From NCBI GenBank assembly GCA_033795365.1, contig JARYGU010000010.1:62001-126000 (forward strand): DNA of 64,000 bases. Reading direction: 5' to 3'. Shown here piece by piece: positions 17,101-25,310 of this stretch. The notes under the pieces were generated by a model. It was not told the DNA's origin and did not search any database. It was given only the letters and a program-made list of their open reading frames with translations. The translations under genes were made by a program, and so were the position numbers. How positions within the stretch are numbered: the first letter of the stretch is position 1; each line of letters opens with the position of its first letter. Source of the stretch: JARYGU01 sp033795365 (GTDB taxonomy: Bacteria > Pseudomonadota > Alphaproteobacteria > Rhizobiales > Rhizobiaceae).

Positions 17101-18054
17101 TCAGAACGGCGAATCCGGGAAGTAGAACTGCTCGGCATTCTCCTTGGTGATCAGCGGCGCGCCGAGGATGTAGCGGCCGCGCACCGGACCGTTGGAGGTG
17201 AAGTGCGCCACCGTCAGGTCCATCGCGGTCGCGATCTGCGCCGGCGGATAGAGCACGTCGACGGGAACCAGCGGATCGCCGTCCATGACGCCCTTGACGA
17301 TCTCCTTCATGCCGGCGCCGCCGACGACGAACATCTGATCTTCGCGCCCGGCCTGCTTGATCGCCTCGACGACGCCCAGCGTGATGTCGTCGTCCTGCGC
17401 CCAGACGCCGTCGATGTCGGGGAAGCGCTGCAGGAAGTCCTGCATCACCTCGAAGCCGTCGTCACGGTTCCAGTTGGCGAACTTGTTGTCGAGCACGTTG
17501 ATGCCCGAACCTTCGATCTCCGCCATGAAGGCGTCGAAGCGCTCGGTGTCGAGGACGGTCGGGATGCCGCGCAGGATGACGATGTTGTCGCCTTCCTTCA
17601 GCCGCGTCTTCATGTACTGCGCCGACACCTTGCCCATCTCGGTGTTGTTGCCGGCGACATAGACGTCCTCAATGCCGGGCTCGGAAAGGCCGCGGTCGAC
17701 CACGGTGATGAAGGCGCCGGTCGCCTTCACCTGCTTGACCGGCTCGGTCAGCGGCTCGGACTCGAAGGGAAGCACCACCAGCGCGTTGATCTGCTGGACG
17801 GACACGAGATCCTCGATGTCGCTTGCCTGGTCGGCCGGGTCGCTCGCGGTGACGACGATGAGGTCGATGTTCGGATTGGCGGCTTCGAGGCGCTTCTCGG
17901 CCTGCTGGGCATGCCAGTTGAGGCCACCCATGAAGCCGTGGGTCGCGGCCGGGATCGATACGCCGATCTTGATTTTCTCCTGGGCCGATGCCAGGGCGGT
18001 CGTCGCCAGCAGCATTCCGGCTGCGATCAGACCGATCTTCGTTTTCAGTTTCAT
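17101..18054 (-). CDS. Sugar ABC transporter substrate-binding protein
   Basis: A 317-residue periplasmic binding protein of the ribose/LacI-like type I fold. Residues 1-24 are a Sec signal peptide (MKLKTKIGLIAAGMLLATTALASA), followed by EKIKIGVSIPAATHGFMGGLNWHAQQA. A DRG motif in the middle (ITVVDRGLSEPG) is typical of the sugar-binding cleft, and an unusual WAQDDDITLGVVEAIKQ segment corresponds to the hinge region. CAGGAGGAAAAGC precedes the ATG. It belongs with the permease and ATPase genes upstream. The ligand cannot be read from sequence; the neighbouring dehydrogenase and isomerase point to a sugar or glycoside. Confidence 0.9.
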   Translation of the reverse strand: MKLKTKIGLIAAGMLLATTALASAQEKIKIGVSIPAATHGFMGGLNWHAQQAEKRLEAANPNIDLIVVTASDPADQASDIEDLVSVQQINALVVLPFESEPLTEPVKQVKATGAFITVVDRGLSEPGIEDVYVAGNNTEMGKVSAQYMKTRLKEGDNIVILRGIPTVLDTERFDAFMAEIEGSGINVLDNKFANWNRDDGFEVMQDFLQRFPDIDGVWAQDDDITLGVVEAIKQAGREDQMFVVGGAGMKEIVKGVMDGDPLVPVDVLYPPAQIATAMDLTVAHFTSNGPVRGRYILGAPLITKENAEQFYFPDSPF

Positions 18055-18129
18055 GCGCTTTTCCTCCTGTTGACGTTGCGCATTCGCCCTGCCCCCACGG
18101 GCAAAGCTCTCCCCTCGGCCGCCACCAGA

Positions 18130-18241
18130 GCCGGGTGATTTCGGGTCGAATCGACCTGAAATCCGAATCCGTCTCTAAATCGAAAAGTTAGAGCGGGATG
18201 TCTTCCGAAAACCGTACATACTTTTCGGCATCCCACTCTAA
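18130..18241. repeat. Rhizobial intergenic mosaic element of a second type
   Basis: An element of about 110 bp made of two inverted repeats: GATTTC-GGGTCGA/TCGACCTGAAATC at 18137-18163, and a 54-bp imperfect hairpin at 18188-18241 whose arms start TTAGAGCGGGATG and end CATCCCACTCTAA. This arrangement is a common Rhizobiaceae intergenic repeat. It sits between the permease and binding-protein genes of the ABC operon. A separate perfect 16-bp palindrome, TTCCGGAATTCCGGAA, lies at 18256-18271 next to the permease stop. Confidence 0.75.
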
Positions 18242-18273
18242 CGGCGGCCGCATTCTTCCGGAATTCCGGAAAC

Positions 18274-19296
18274 CTAAGTCTTTGCCGAAGAGCGCCAGCT
18301 CCCCCGCTGCAGCCAGACGGCCACCACGATGATCACGCCCTGCACCGCGCCGTTCAGATAGTTCGAGATGATGTCGGTGAGGTTCAGGATGTTGCCGATG
18401 GTGGTGAGCAGGATCGCCCCGATCACCGAGCCGCCGATGCGTCCGTAGCCGCCCTTGAGGATGGTGCCGCCGATGATCACCGAGGCGATCGCCTCCAGTT
18501 CCCACAGCACGCCGGTCGAGGCCGAGGCCGAGCCGAGGCGGGGAACATAGATGATGGTGGCGAGCGAGACGCAGAGCCCCTGGATGATGTAGGTCGCGGT
18601 CTTCACCCGGTCGACCTTGATCGCCGAATACTTGGCCACCGCCTCGTTGGAGCCGATCGCCAGGCAATGGCGGCCGAAGGCGGTGCGGTTGAGCACGATC
18701 CAGCCGATGATCGCGACCAGCGCGAAGACGACGACCGGGAACGGCACGCCGAGAATGCTGCCGTAATAGGCCGGGCGGTAGAGCGTGCGCAGGCTGTTGT
18801 CCAGCGCGAGCGTGCCGCCGTCGGCGAAATAGGTGACGAGCGAGCGGTAGATGCCCATCGTGCCGAGGGTGACGATGAAGGCCTCGATCTTGGCGCGCGT
18901 CGTCAGCAGGCCGTTGATCGCGCCCGCGCCGACGCCCATGATGACGCTGACGCCGCAGCCGATGAGGATCGTCGCCCAGGTGACGCCCGTCTGGTCGACG
19001 AGGCTGTCCATGACGATGATCATGACGCCGGAAATGACCGCCGCCATCGAGCCGACCGACAGATCGATGCCGCCCGCCGTGATGACGAAGGTGGCGCCGA
19101 CCGCGATGATGCCGATGAAGGCGCTGCGCGTCAGGATGTTCGAGATATTGCCTTCGCTCATGAAGGACGGATTGATCACCGTGCCGAGGATGAAGAGCAC
19201 GACCAGCGCCAGGAACGGCCCGGCCACCGCGAAATCGATCTTCAGTTTCGGCATGTTCTTCCGCTCCCCCACGGCCACGTCCGCTTCTCCGCTCAT
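18274..19296 (-). CDS. Sugar ABC transporter permease (RbsC-like)
   Basis: A 340-residue BPD_transp_2 permease with about ten hydrophobic segments. The typical GGIDLSVGSMAAVISGV motif is at about residues 74-91, and VGAGAINGLLTTRAKIEAFIVTLGTMGIYRS and the late GGTILKGGYGRIGGSVIGAILL signature are present. It forms the membrane channel for the binding protein at 17101-18054. The start overlaps the ATPase stop by 4 bp (ATGA). An internal ATG at 19254 is an alternative that would still keep the first helix. Confidence 0.92.
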   Translation of the reverse strand: MSGEADVAVGERKNMPKLKIDFAVAGPFLALVVLFILGTVINPSFMSEGNISNILTRSAFIGIIAVGATFVITAGGIDLSVGSMAAVISGVMIIVMDSLVDQTGVTWATILIGCGVSVIMGVGAGAINGLLTTRAKIEAFIVTLGTMGIYRSLVTYFADGGTLALDNSLRTLYRPAYYGSILGVPFPVVVFALVAIIGWIVLNRTAFGRHCLAIGSNEAVAKYSAIKVDRVKTATYIIQGLCVSLATIIYVPRLGSASASTGVLWELEAIASVIIGGTILKGGYGRIGGSVIGAILLTTIGNILNLTDIISNYLNGAVQGVIIVVAVWLQRGSWRSSAKT

Positions 19297-20819
19297 GCGG
19301 CCACTCCCTTTTTCAATCCTGCGGAATACCGCATGATTTCCTGTTCGTTGATCTCGTCACCCTCGAGCGATCCGACGATCTCGCCTTCGCGCATGATCAT
19401 CACGCGCGTCGCAAGGCCGATGATCTCCGGCATTTCGGAAGAGATGACGATGATGGATTTTCCCTCGCGGGCGAGCGCCGCGATGAAATGATAGATCTGC
19501 TGCTTGGTGCCGACGTCGACGCCGCGCGTCGGCTCGTCGATGATGATGATGCCGGGATCGACTTCCATGATCTTGGCGAGAAGCAGCTTCTGCTGGTTGC
19601 CGCCGGACATGCGCCCGACCAGCACGCCCTGGTCGCGCACGCGCACGTCGAACTTGCGCATGGCGGTTTCCATCGCCTTTTCCTCGCTCGCCGGATTGAG
19701 GAAGCCGTGGCGCTTGTGCCGGCCGAGCGAGATGAGCGTGAGGTTCGGCGCCATCGGCGCGGTGAGCAGCAGGCCCTTGCCCTTGCGGTCCTTGGTCATG
19801 TAGGCGACGCCGGCAGAGAAGGCTTCGTCCACCGTGTGGAACGCCACCGGCCTGCCATGCAGGCGGATCTCGCCGGCGCTGCGCGGCGTCAGGCCGACGA
19901 TCGCCTCCATCAGCTCGGTGCGTCCCGAGCCGATCAGGCCGGAAAAACCGAGGATCTCGCCCTTGCGCAGGTCGAAGGAGGCGTTCTTCACGTAATCGGT
20001 GGAGATGCCGCTGACGGAAAGCACGACCGCCTCGTCGACGTCCGGCTCCTGCTTCTTCGGATAGAGGCTCTTCAGTTCACGGCCGACCATGAGCTGTGCG
20101 ATGGCGTCGCCGTCGAGCTCGGAGGCCGGATGTGTGGCGATCCACTGGCCGTCGCGCAGGATCGTCACCCGGTCGGACAGCGCCATCACCTCGTCGAGCT
20201 TGTGCGAGACGAAGACGATGCCGACGCCCTTGTCGCGAAGGCGCCGCACCTGCTCGAAGAAGACGCCGGTTTCGGCGGGCGAAAGCACCGCCGTCGGCTC
20301 GTCCATGAAGAGCACGCGCGCATCGCGGCTGATCGCCTTGGCGATCTCGACCATCTGGCGGTCGGCAATGGAGAGATGCCGGATCGGCGTCGTTTCGGAA
20401 AGCTTCAGGCCGAGCGAATCGAGGATTTCCCGGGAGCGGCGGCGCATCTCCGCGCGGCAGAGAAAGCCGTTGCGGGTGATCTCGCGGCCGAGGAAGAGAT
20501 TTTCGGCGACCGTCAGATGCTCGGCGAGATTGAGCTCCTGATGGATCACGACGACGCCGAGCGCCTCGGCCTCGCCGTTCGGCGGAAGCGTCACCGCCTT
20601 GCCGTCGAGCAGGATCTCGCCCGAAGTCGGCTGCTCGAAGCCGGAAAGGATCTTGACGAGCGTCGACTTGCCGGCGCCGTTCTCGCCCATCAGCGCGTGA
20701 ACTTCGCCCGGCCGAACGTCGAAATCGACGCTGAAGAGGATCTGTACCTCGCCAAACGATTTGGAGATTCGCCGGGCGGCCAAAATAGGCCCGCCGGACG
20801 CGGAACTGTCGATGGTCAC
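19293..20819 (-). CDS. Sugar ABC transporter ATPase (RbsA-like, two ABC domains)
   Basis: A 508-residue duplicated ABC ATPase. The first domain has P-loop GENGAGKST, HQELNLAEHLTV Q-loop and the degenerate signature LSIADRQMVEIAKA with Walker B VLFMDEPTAVLS. The second has a weak P-loop (GLIGSGRTELM), signature MSGGNQQKLLLAK and IIIDEPTRGVDVGTKQQIY. This two-domain layout is specific for ribose/xylose/galactose-type importers. It is the first gene of the operon and starts 43 bp from the proximal operator; the start codon ATG follows a GGAGG. Confidence 0.94.
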   Translation of the reverse strand: MTIDSSASGGPILAARRISKSFGEVQILFSVDFDVRPGEVHALMGENGAGKSTLVKILSGFEQPTSGEILLDGKAVTLPPNGEAEALGVVVIHQELNLAEHLTVAENLFLGREITRNGFLCRAEMRRRSREILDSLGLKLSETTPIRHLSIADRQMVEIAKAISRDARVLFMDEPTAVLSPAETGVFFEQVRRLRDKGVGIVFVSHKLDEVMALSDRVTILRDGQWIATHPASELDGDAIAQLMVGRELKSLYPKKQEPDVDEAVVLSVSGISTDYVKNASFDLRKGEILGFSGLIGSGRTELMEAIVGLTPRSAGEIRLHGRPVAFHTVDEAFSAGVAYMTKDRKGKGLLLTAPMAPNLTLISLGRHKRHGFLNPASEEKAMETAMRKFDVRVRDQGVLVGRMSGGNQQKLLLAKIMEVDPGIIIIDEPTRGVDVGTKQQIYHFIAALAREGKSIIVISSEMPEIIGLATRVMIMREGEIVGSLEGDEINEQEIMRYSAGLKKGVAA

Positions 20820-20861
20820 TGAACTCCTCCCAGGTGCGCCGTCTTAAGCGTCACGACCGTC

Positions 20862-20898
20862 ATGTAAAGGTTTACATGAATGATGTAAAGGTTTACAT
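20862..20898. promoter_or_regulatory. Tandem operators of the sugar ABC/LacI divergent promoter
   Basis: Two identical copies of ATGTAAAGGTTTACAT, at 20862-20877 and 20883-20898. Each has 7-bp inverted arms around a central GG. The centres are 21 bp apart, two helical turns, so two dimers would sit on the same DNA face. They lie between the leftward ABC operon and the rightward LacI gene, whose product is the likely ligand. Confidence 0.8.
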
Positions 20899-20997
20899 CG
20901 CGTCTATCAACGATTTTGGAATGGGACGGGCCTTTTCCCGTTCCGGCAACCCTGTATAAGGTCGAACGTCCATCAGCGTCTCAAGGCATCCCATTCC

Positions 20998-22044
20998 GTG
21001 ACAACCGCAACCGCTACCATCGAAGATGTCGCGCGCATCGCCGAGGTTTCGATTGCGACCGTCAGCCGCGCGATCCACACGCCGGAAAAGGTGGCAAAAT
21101 CCACCCGCCTCAAGGTCAACGAGGCGATCGCCATCACCGGCTACACGACCAATGCGATGGCGCGCAGCCTGCGCATGGGCAAGTCGAACATGATCCTGGT
21201 CGTGGCGCCCGACATCGGCGACCCGAACTTCTCCAACATCCTCGTGGGGCTTGAGACCGAGGCGCGCTCGCGCGGCTACGGCCTGCTGATCAGCCACACG
21301 CAGAACGATCCCGAGCGGGAGCTCGAATATCTGAAGTTCCTGAACTCGAACCAGGCGGCAGGCCTCATTCTCTTCACCGGACACATCCCCTACGGCTTCA
21401 ACGCGGGCGGCGGCGCAAGGCTTCCCTCGACCGTCGCCGTCTTCGAACCCTTCGCGCATCCGGAGATCCCCTATGTCGGGGTCGACGATTTCGCCGGCGC
21501 GCGCAAGGCGATCGACCATCTTCTGGCCGTCGGGCACCGCGACATCGCCTTCATCGGCGATTCGAAGACGAAGATCGCCCATGGCCGAAGGCGGGCGGGC
21601 TACGAGGCGGGGCTTGCCGCCTTCAGCATAGAGCCTTCCGCACGGCGGATCATGGCCGGCGACGGCTCGATGGAGAGCGGGCGCGTCGCAGTGGAGCAGC
21701 TCTTCATGCGCGACCAGCTGCCGACGGCCTTCATGTGCGTCAACGATATGACGGCGATCGGTGTCATACTGGCGCTGTCGGCGCGCGGCTACCAATTGCC
21801 GCGCGATTTCTCCGTCATCGGCTTCGACGACGTGCCGCAGGCGGGCTTCGTCTCGCCCTCGCTCACCACCGTCGCCCAGCCGCGCACGGCGATCGGCAAG
21901 CAGGCGATGACCACGCTGCTGAACCTCCTCGACGGCATCGCACCGAAGGAAAGGGAGGCGCTTCTGGTGCCCGACCTGACGATCCGCACCTCTGTCGCCG
22001 TGCCCAACCGCAACCCGTCGAAGGTGACCGGGTCGCGCTATTGA
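20998..22044 (+). CDS. LacI-family transcriptional regulator of the sugar ABC operon
   Basis: A 348-residue repressor. The HTH is at about residues 7-28 (TIEDVARIAEVSIATVSRAIHTPEKVAKSTRLKV), with a variant hinge region (YTTNAMARSLRMGKSNMILVV), then a ribose-binding-like effector domain. Translation starts with GTG at 20998; no ATG exists between it and the HTH. It is divergent from the ABC operon across 178 bp that hold two identical operators, so it likely represses both the transporter and itself and is relieved by the imported sugar or a metabolite. Confidence 0.9.
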   Translation: MTTATATIEDVARIAEVSIATVSRAIHTPEKVAKSTRLKVNEAIAITGYTTNAMARSLRMGKSNMILVVAPDIGDPNFSNILVGLETEARSRGYGLLISHTQNDPERELEYLKFLNSNQAAGLILFTGHIPYGFNAGGGARLPSTVAVFEPFAHPEIPYVGVDDFAGARKAIDHLLAVGHRDIAFIGDSKTKIAHGRRRAGYEAGLAAFSIEPSARRIMAGDGSMESGRVAVEQLFMRDQLPTAFMCVNDMTAIGVILALSARGYQLPRDFSVIGFDDVPQAGFVSPSLTTVAQPRTAIGKQAMTTLLNLLDGIAPKEREALLVPDLTIRTSVAVPNRNPSKVTGSRY

Positions 22045-22100
22045 GGCGCCAGCGCGAGGGGCACCAGCTATCGCCGCCCTTCAAGCCAAACGGAAACCCA

Positions 22101-22130
22101 TTGACCCGGCCCCTGGGGCATCCTTCATAA
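22101..22130 (+). promoter_or_regulatory. Candidate MerR-type promoter
   Basis: TTGACC at 22101-22106 and TCATAA at 22125-22130 are separated by 18-19 bases, and the spacer holds the dyad GCCCC-T-GGGGC (22109-22119). Long spacers with a central dyad are typical of MerR-controlled promoters. The downstream gene has a MerR domain, so autoregulation is plausible. Confidence 0.4.
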
Positions 22131-22161
22131 GGATAGCGGTCAACAATCGCCGAGGTGATTC

Positions 22162-23226
22162 GTGAGGTATTCCGCGCAATTTCTGAACTCGTCCGACGCC
22201 GCAAAACGACTTGGCGTCTCGGTTAAGGCGCTGCGCCTCTACGAGCGGCGCGGCCTGCTTGCACCGATGCGCACCGAAGCAGGATGGCGCATATATGGTC
22301 CAGCGGAGATGACGCGCGCCGGTGAGATCGTAGCCTTGCGCACGCTGGGCCTGGGGCTCGGCCAGATAGCGGATATATTGCGGGGTGATACGAAACGCCT
22401 GGAATCGGCCCTTGCCGAACACCAGTCGGCGTTGGAGGACCAGAGCCGGCAGCTCGCCGGCACCGTTGCGAAAATTCGCGCCCTTCGCGCGGACCTCGCT
22501 CTCGGCCAAAATCCCACGGCCGCGGAGCTTGCGCAGCTGCGCCCGCCATCCGCCGAGCCTTGCGTCGCCTTCGACCTTCCCTGGCCATGGGGAGGCGAGC
22601 GATTCGAGCTGCGCGACATCCGGCCGCTCAACTACATCATCGGACCGCTCGGCAGCGGCAAGACCCGGCTGGCCCGGAAAATCGCGGAAATGCTGCCCGG
22701 TGGCACATTCCTCGGGCTGGAACGGCTGGAAGATGGCGGCGCGCAAGCACGGGCGCGCATGGAGAACGATCCGGCCTTGAGGTCAAACGTCGATCAAACT
22801 CTGGCCCGGCTAGTCGGGAAAGGCGCCTCCGCATCGCCGGGCCTGATCGCCCTTCTCGCCGCACTCGGCCCGAAAGGTTCAGGCGCCCTGGTTGTCGACA
22901 TGGTGGAAGAGGGTCTGGATCAGGCCTCGCAGGAGGCTGTCATCGACCATCTTCGCAACCGCGGACCGGATGCGCCCCCCGTCTTCCTGCTCACGCGGTC
23001 CAGCGCCATCCTGGATCTGACCGCCGTAGGCACCGGGGAGGCGATCATCCTCTGCCCCGCCAACCACCGCCCGCCGATCCGCGTCGCTCCCTATCCGGGA
23101 GCACCCGGCTACGAGTCCGTTGCCACGTGTCTGGCATCACCGGAGGTGAGGGCACGAACGGAAGGCGTCATCGCGTGGCGCCCTCCCGGGCGGCAGGAGA
23201 CCGCAGCGGACGCGGCTCCGGTATAG
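22162..23226 (+). CDS. MerR HTH fused to a P-loop ATPase-like domain
   Basis: A 354-residue protein. Residues 8-76 are a MerR winged HTH (AAKRLGVSVKALRLYERRGLLAPMRTEAGWRIYGPAEM), followed by a short dimer helix (about 77-115). From about residue 135 there is a nucleotide-binding domain: FELRDIRPLNYIIGPLGSGKTRLARKIAEMLPGG with the Walker A at 161-168, a Walker B-like ALVVDMVEEGLDQ, and LLTRSSAILDL near the sensor position. There is no ABC signature. MerR proteins normally carry a small effector-binding tail, so the ATPase tail is unusual. It starts with GTG after GAGGTG. Target unknown. Confidence 0.75.
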   Translation: MRYSAQFLNSSDAAKRLGVSVKALRLYERRGLLAPMRTEAGWRIYGPAEMTRAGEIVALRTLGLGLGQIADILRGDTKRLESALAEHQSALEDQSRQLAGTVAKIRALRADLALGQNPTAAELAQLRPPSAEPCVAFDLPWPWGGERFELRDIRPLNYIIGPLGSGKTRLARKIAEMLPGGTFLGLERLEDGGAQARARMENDPALRSNVDQTLARLVGKGASASPGLIALLAALGPKGSGALVVDMVEEGLDQASQEAVIDHLRNRGPDAPPVFLLTRSSAILDLTAVGTGEAIILCPANHRPPIRVAPYPGAPGYESVATCLASPEVRARTEGVIAWRPPGRQETAADAAPV

Positions 23227-23269
23227 CGGTTGCGCAGCCGGGCCGGCCACAAAGATCTGCGTGCCGCGT

Positions 23270-23692
23270 CTATCCCGACAACCGGTTTCCCAGGCTTTCG
23301 TAAAACCGGAGCAGGTAGCCGTCCGGATCGGCGACGACAAACTGGCGTTGGCCCACCTCCGCCGTCCCGCGGCGGTACCATTTTTCTTCAAGCGGCAGGT
23401 AGAGGCAAATATGGGCTGCTTCCAGCGCAGCGATCATCGGCTCCACCGCGGAAACACGGATCTGGAGATTGAGCCCGCGCCCGAACGGAGGCGCCGCCGG
23501 CAGATGATCGTCGCCGAATGTGCGGCCCAAGCCGATCTGGTCGATCATTAGTTCGGCACCCTCGCGCTCAAGATAGGCGAAGCCTTCCTCTGATCTCTGA
23601 TAGAGACAATCGAATCCCAGGATATCGCAATAAAACCGGAGGCTGGCCTCCCAGTCCGTCACGGCGAATTCCGGTACGACTATGTTCGACAT
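23270..23692 (-). CDS. VOC-superfamily protein, bleomycin-resistance type
   Basis: A 140-residue glyoxalase/bleomycin-resistance fold protein. The two beta-alpha-beta-beta-beta halves begin at VVPEFAVTDWEASLRFYCDILGF and LNLQIRVSAVEPMIAALEAAHI, and the C-terminal QRQFVVADPDGYLLRFYESLG is the standard closing strand with the conserved DPDGY. The length and the AELMIDQIG segment fit drug-sequestering VOC dimers rather than enzymes. CGGAG precedes the ATG at 23692; an upstream in-frame start would add 31 non-conserved residues. Confidence 0.82.
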   Translation of the reverse strand: MSNIVVPEFAVTDWEASLRFYCDILGFDCLYQRSEEGFAYLEREGAELMIDQIGLGRTFGDDHLPAAPPFGRGLNLQIRVSAVEPMIAALEAAHICLYLPLEEKWYRRGTAEVGQRQFVVADPDGYLLRFYESLGNRLSG

Positions 23693-23824
23693 TACAATCT
23701 CCGAGCCTCCACACCCGCAAGTTAAGCGGCAAGAAAAGCCGCCTGCAACGGCTTGCTGCAAGCGGCTTTCGGTTTCAGGCGGCATGATCCAGCGGATCCG
23801 GGAACCGGGCCGCCGATATCCGGC

Positions 23825-25135
23825 TCAGACGTAGCGGTTGACCACGTTTTCGAGCAGTTCCTGCTTGCCGGAGCGCGGGGTCGGGTTGATGCCTTCCTTC
23901 AGCACGCGGGCCTCGATCTCCTCGAGCGAGGTCTTGCCGGAAAGCATCTTCTGCGCCTCGGCATCGTTCCAGCCGGCGTAACGGTCGGCGAGCGGCTTCG
24001 ACAATGCCTTGTCCTCGATCATCTTCGCGGCGGCGCGCAGGCCCCTGGCACAGCAATCCATGCCACCGATATGACCGATCAGGAGGTCTTCCGGGTCGAG
24101 CGACTGGCGGCGCAGCTTGGCGTCGAAATTCGTGCCGCCCGTGGTGAAGCCGCCGCCGGCGAGCACCTGGTAATAAGCGAGCGCCATTTCCGGCACATTG
24201 TTGGGGAACTGGTCGGTGTCCCAGCCGGACTGGTAGTCGTTGCGGTTCATGTCGATCGAGCCGAGAAGGCCATGTGCGTTGGCAAGCGCCAGCTCATGCT
24301 CGAAGGAGTGGCCGGCGAGGATAGCATGGCCCTGCTCGATATTGAGCTTCACTTCCTTTTCGAGGCCGTATTTCTTGAGGAAGCCGTAGACCGTGGCGAC
24401 ATCGTAATCATACTGGTGCTTGGTCGGCTCCTGCGGCTTCGGCTCGATCAGGATCGTGCCCTTGAAGCCGATCTTGTGCTTGTACTCGACGACGAGGTTG
24501 AGGAAGCGGCCGAGCTGGTCGAGCTCCCGGCCGATATCGGTGTTGAGCAGCGTCTCGTAGCCTTCGCGCCCGCCCCAGAGCACGTAGTTCTCGCCGCCGA
24601 GACGATGGGTGGCGTCGATGCAGGTCTTCACGGTCGCCGCCGAGAAGGCGAAGACGTCGGGATCGGGATTGGTCGCGGCACCCGACATGTAGCGGCGGTG
24701 GGAGAAGAGGTTCGCCGTGCCCCAGAGCAGCTTGACGCCCGTTGCCGCCTGCTTTTCCGCGAAATAGTCGACGATCTCGTTGAGGTTCTTGGTGTTCTCG
24801 ACGAAGTCCCTGCCCTCGGGCCTGACGTCGGCATCGTGGAAGCAGTAGAACGGCGCGCCGAGGAGCTGGAAGAATTCGAAGGCGACGTCGGCCTTCAGCT
24901 TGGCGGCCTTCATCGAATCCTCGAACCAGGGACGCTCGAAGGTCTGCCCGCCGAAGGGATCGCCGCCCGGCCAGACGAAGGTGTGCCAATAGGCGACGGC
25001 GAAGCGCAGGTGATCCTCCATGCGTTTGCCGAGCACGATCTCGTCGGGGTTGTAATGGCGGAAGGCGAGCGGATTGCTGCTCTCCGGTCCTTCATATTTG
25101 ATCTTGCCGATATCGCCGAAAAATCCGGTGCTCAT
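23825..25135 (-). CDS. xylA: Xylose isomerase
   Basis: A 436-residue class II xylose isomerase converting D-xylose to D-xylulose with two divalent metals. The N-terminal insert typical of class II is present, as are TFVWPGGDPFGGQTF, the catalytic His in FYCFHDAD, VLWGGREGYETLLNTD, the metal-ligand stretch LIEPKPQEPTKHQYD, NIEQGHAILAGHSFEHE and GSIDMNRND. AAGGAGACC precedes the ATG. It lies 175 bp downstream of xylB; a mosaic repeat fills that gap, so coupling of the two genes by one transcript is likely but passes through hairpins. Confidence 0.96.
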   Translation of the reverse strand: MSTGFFGDIGKIKYEGPESSNPLAFRHYNPDEIVLGKRMEDHLRFAVAYWHTFVWPGGDPFGGQTFERPWFEDSMKAAKLKADVAFEFFQLLGAPFYCFHDADVRPEGRDFVENTKNLNEIVDYFAEKQAATGVKLLWGTANLFSHRRYMSGAATNPDPDVFAFSAATVKTCIDATHRLGGENYVLWGGREGYETLLNTDIGRELDQLGRFLNLVVEYKHKIGFKGTILIEPKPQEPTKHQYDYDVATVYGFLKKYGLEKEVKLNIEQGHAILAGHSFEHELALANAHGLLGSIDMNRNDYQSGWDTDQFPNNVPEMALAYYQVLAGGGFTTGGTNFDAKLRRQSLDPEDLLIGHIGGMDCCARGLRAAAKMIEDKALSKPLADRYAGWNDAEAQKMLSGKTSLEEIEARVLKEGINPTPRSGKQELLENVVNRYV

Positions 25136-25177
25136 GGTTGGGTCTCCTTGGGTTTCAAAATTATCGTTCTGCCAGAC

Positions 25178-25303
25178 GGCCCCCTCATCCGCCTGCCGGC
25201 ACCTTCTCCCCGCTGGGGAGAAGAGACTTGCCGCAACGTCGCGCCTCTTTCGAAGCCGGTTCTGCGAAGTTCCCCCTCTCCCCTCGGGTAGGGTGAGGGG
25301 GCC
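25178..25303. repeat. Rhizobial intergenic mosaic element, copy 2
   Basis: A 126-bp element with perfect 10-bp terminal inverted repeats (GGCCCCCTCA at 25178-25187, TGAGGGGGCC at 25294-25303). It has the same internal order as the copies at 15684 and 38711, CCGCCTGCCGGCACCTTCTC then a CCCC/GGGG hairpin, but its hairpins are shortened. It lies between xylB and xylA. Confidence 0.8.
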
Positions 25304-25310
25304 GCCGGTC

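Noticed and set aside
19488..20822. 444-codon frame antisense to the ABC ATPase gene
   Set aside because: Shadow of the real ATPase gene, which has all ABC motifs.
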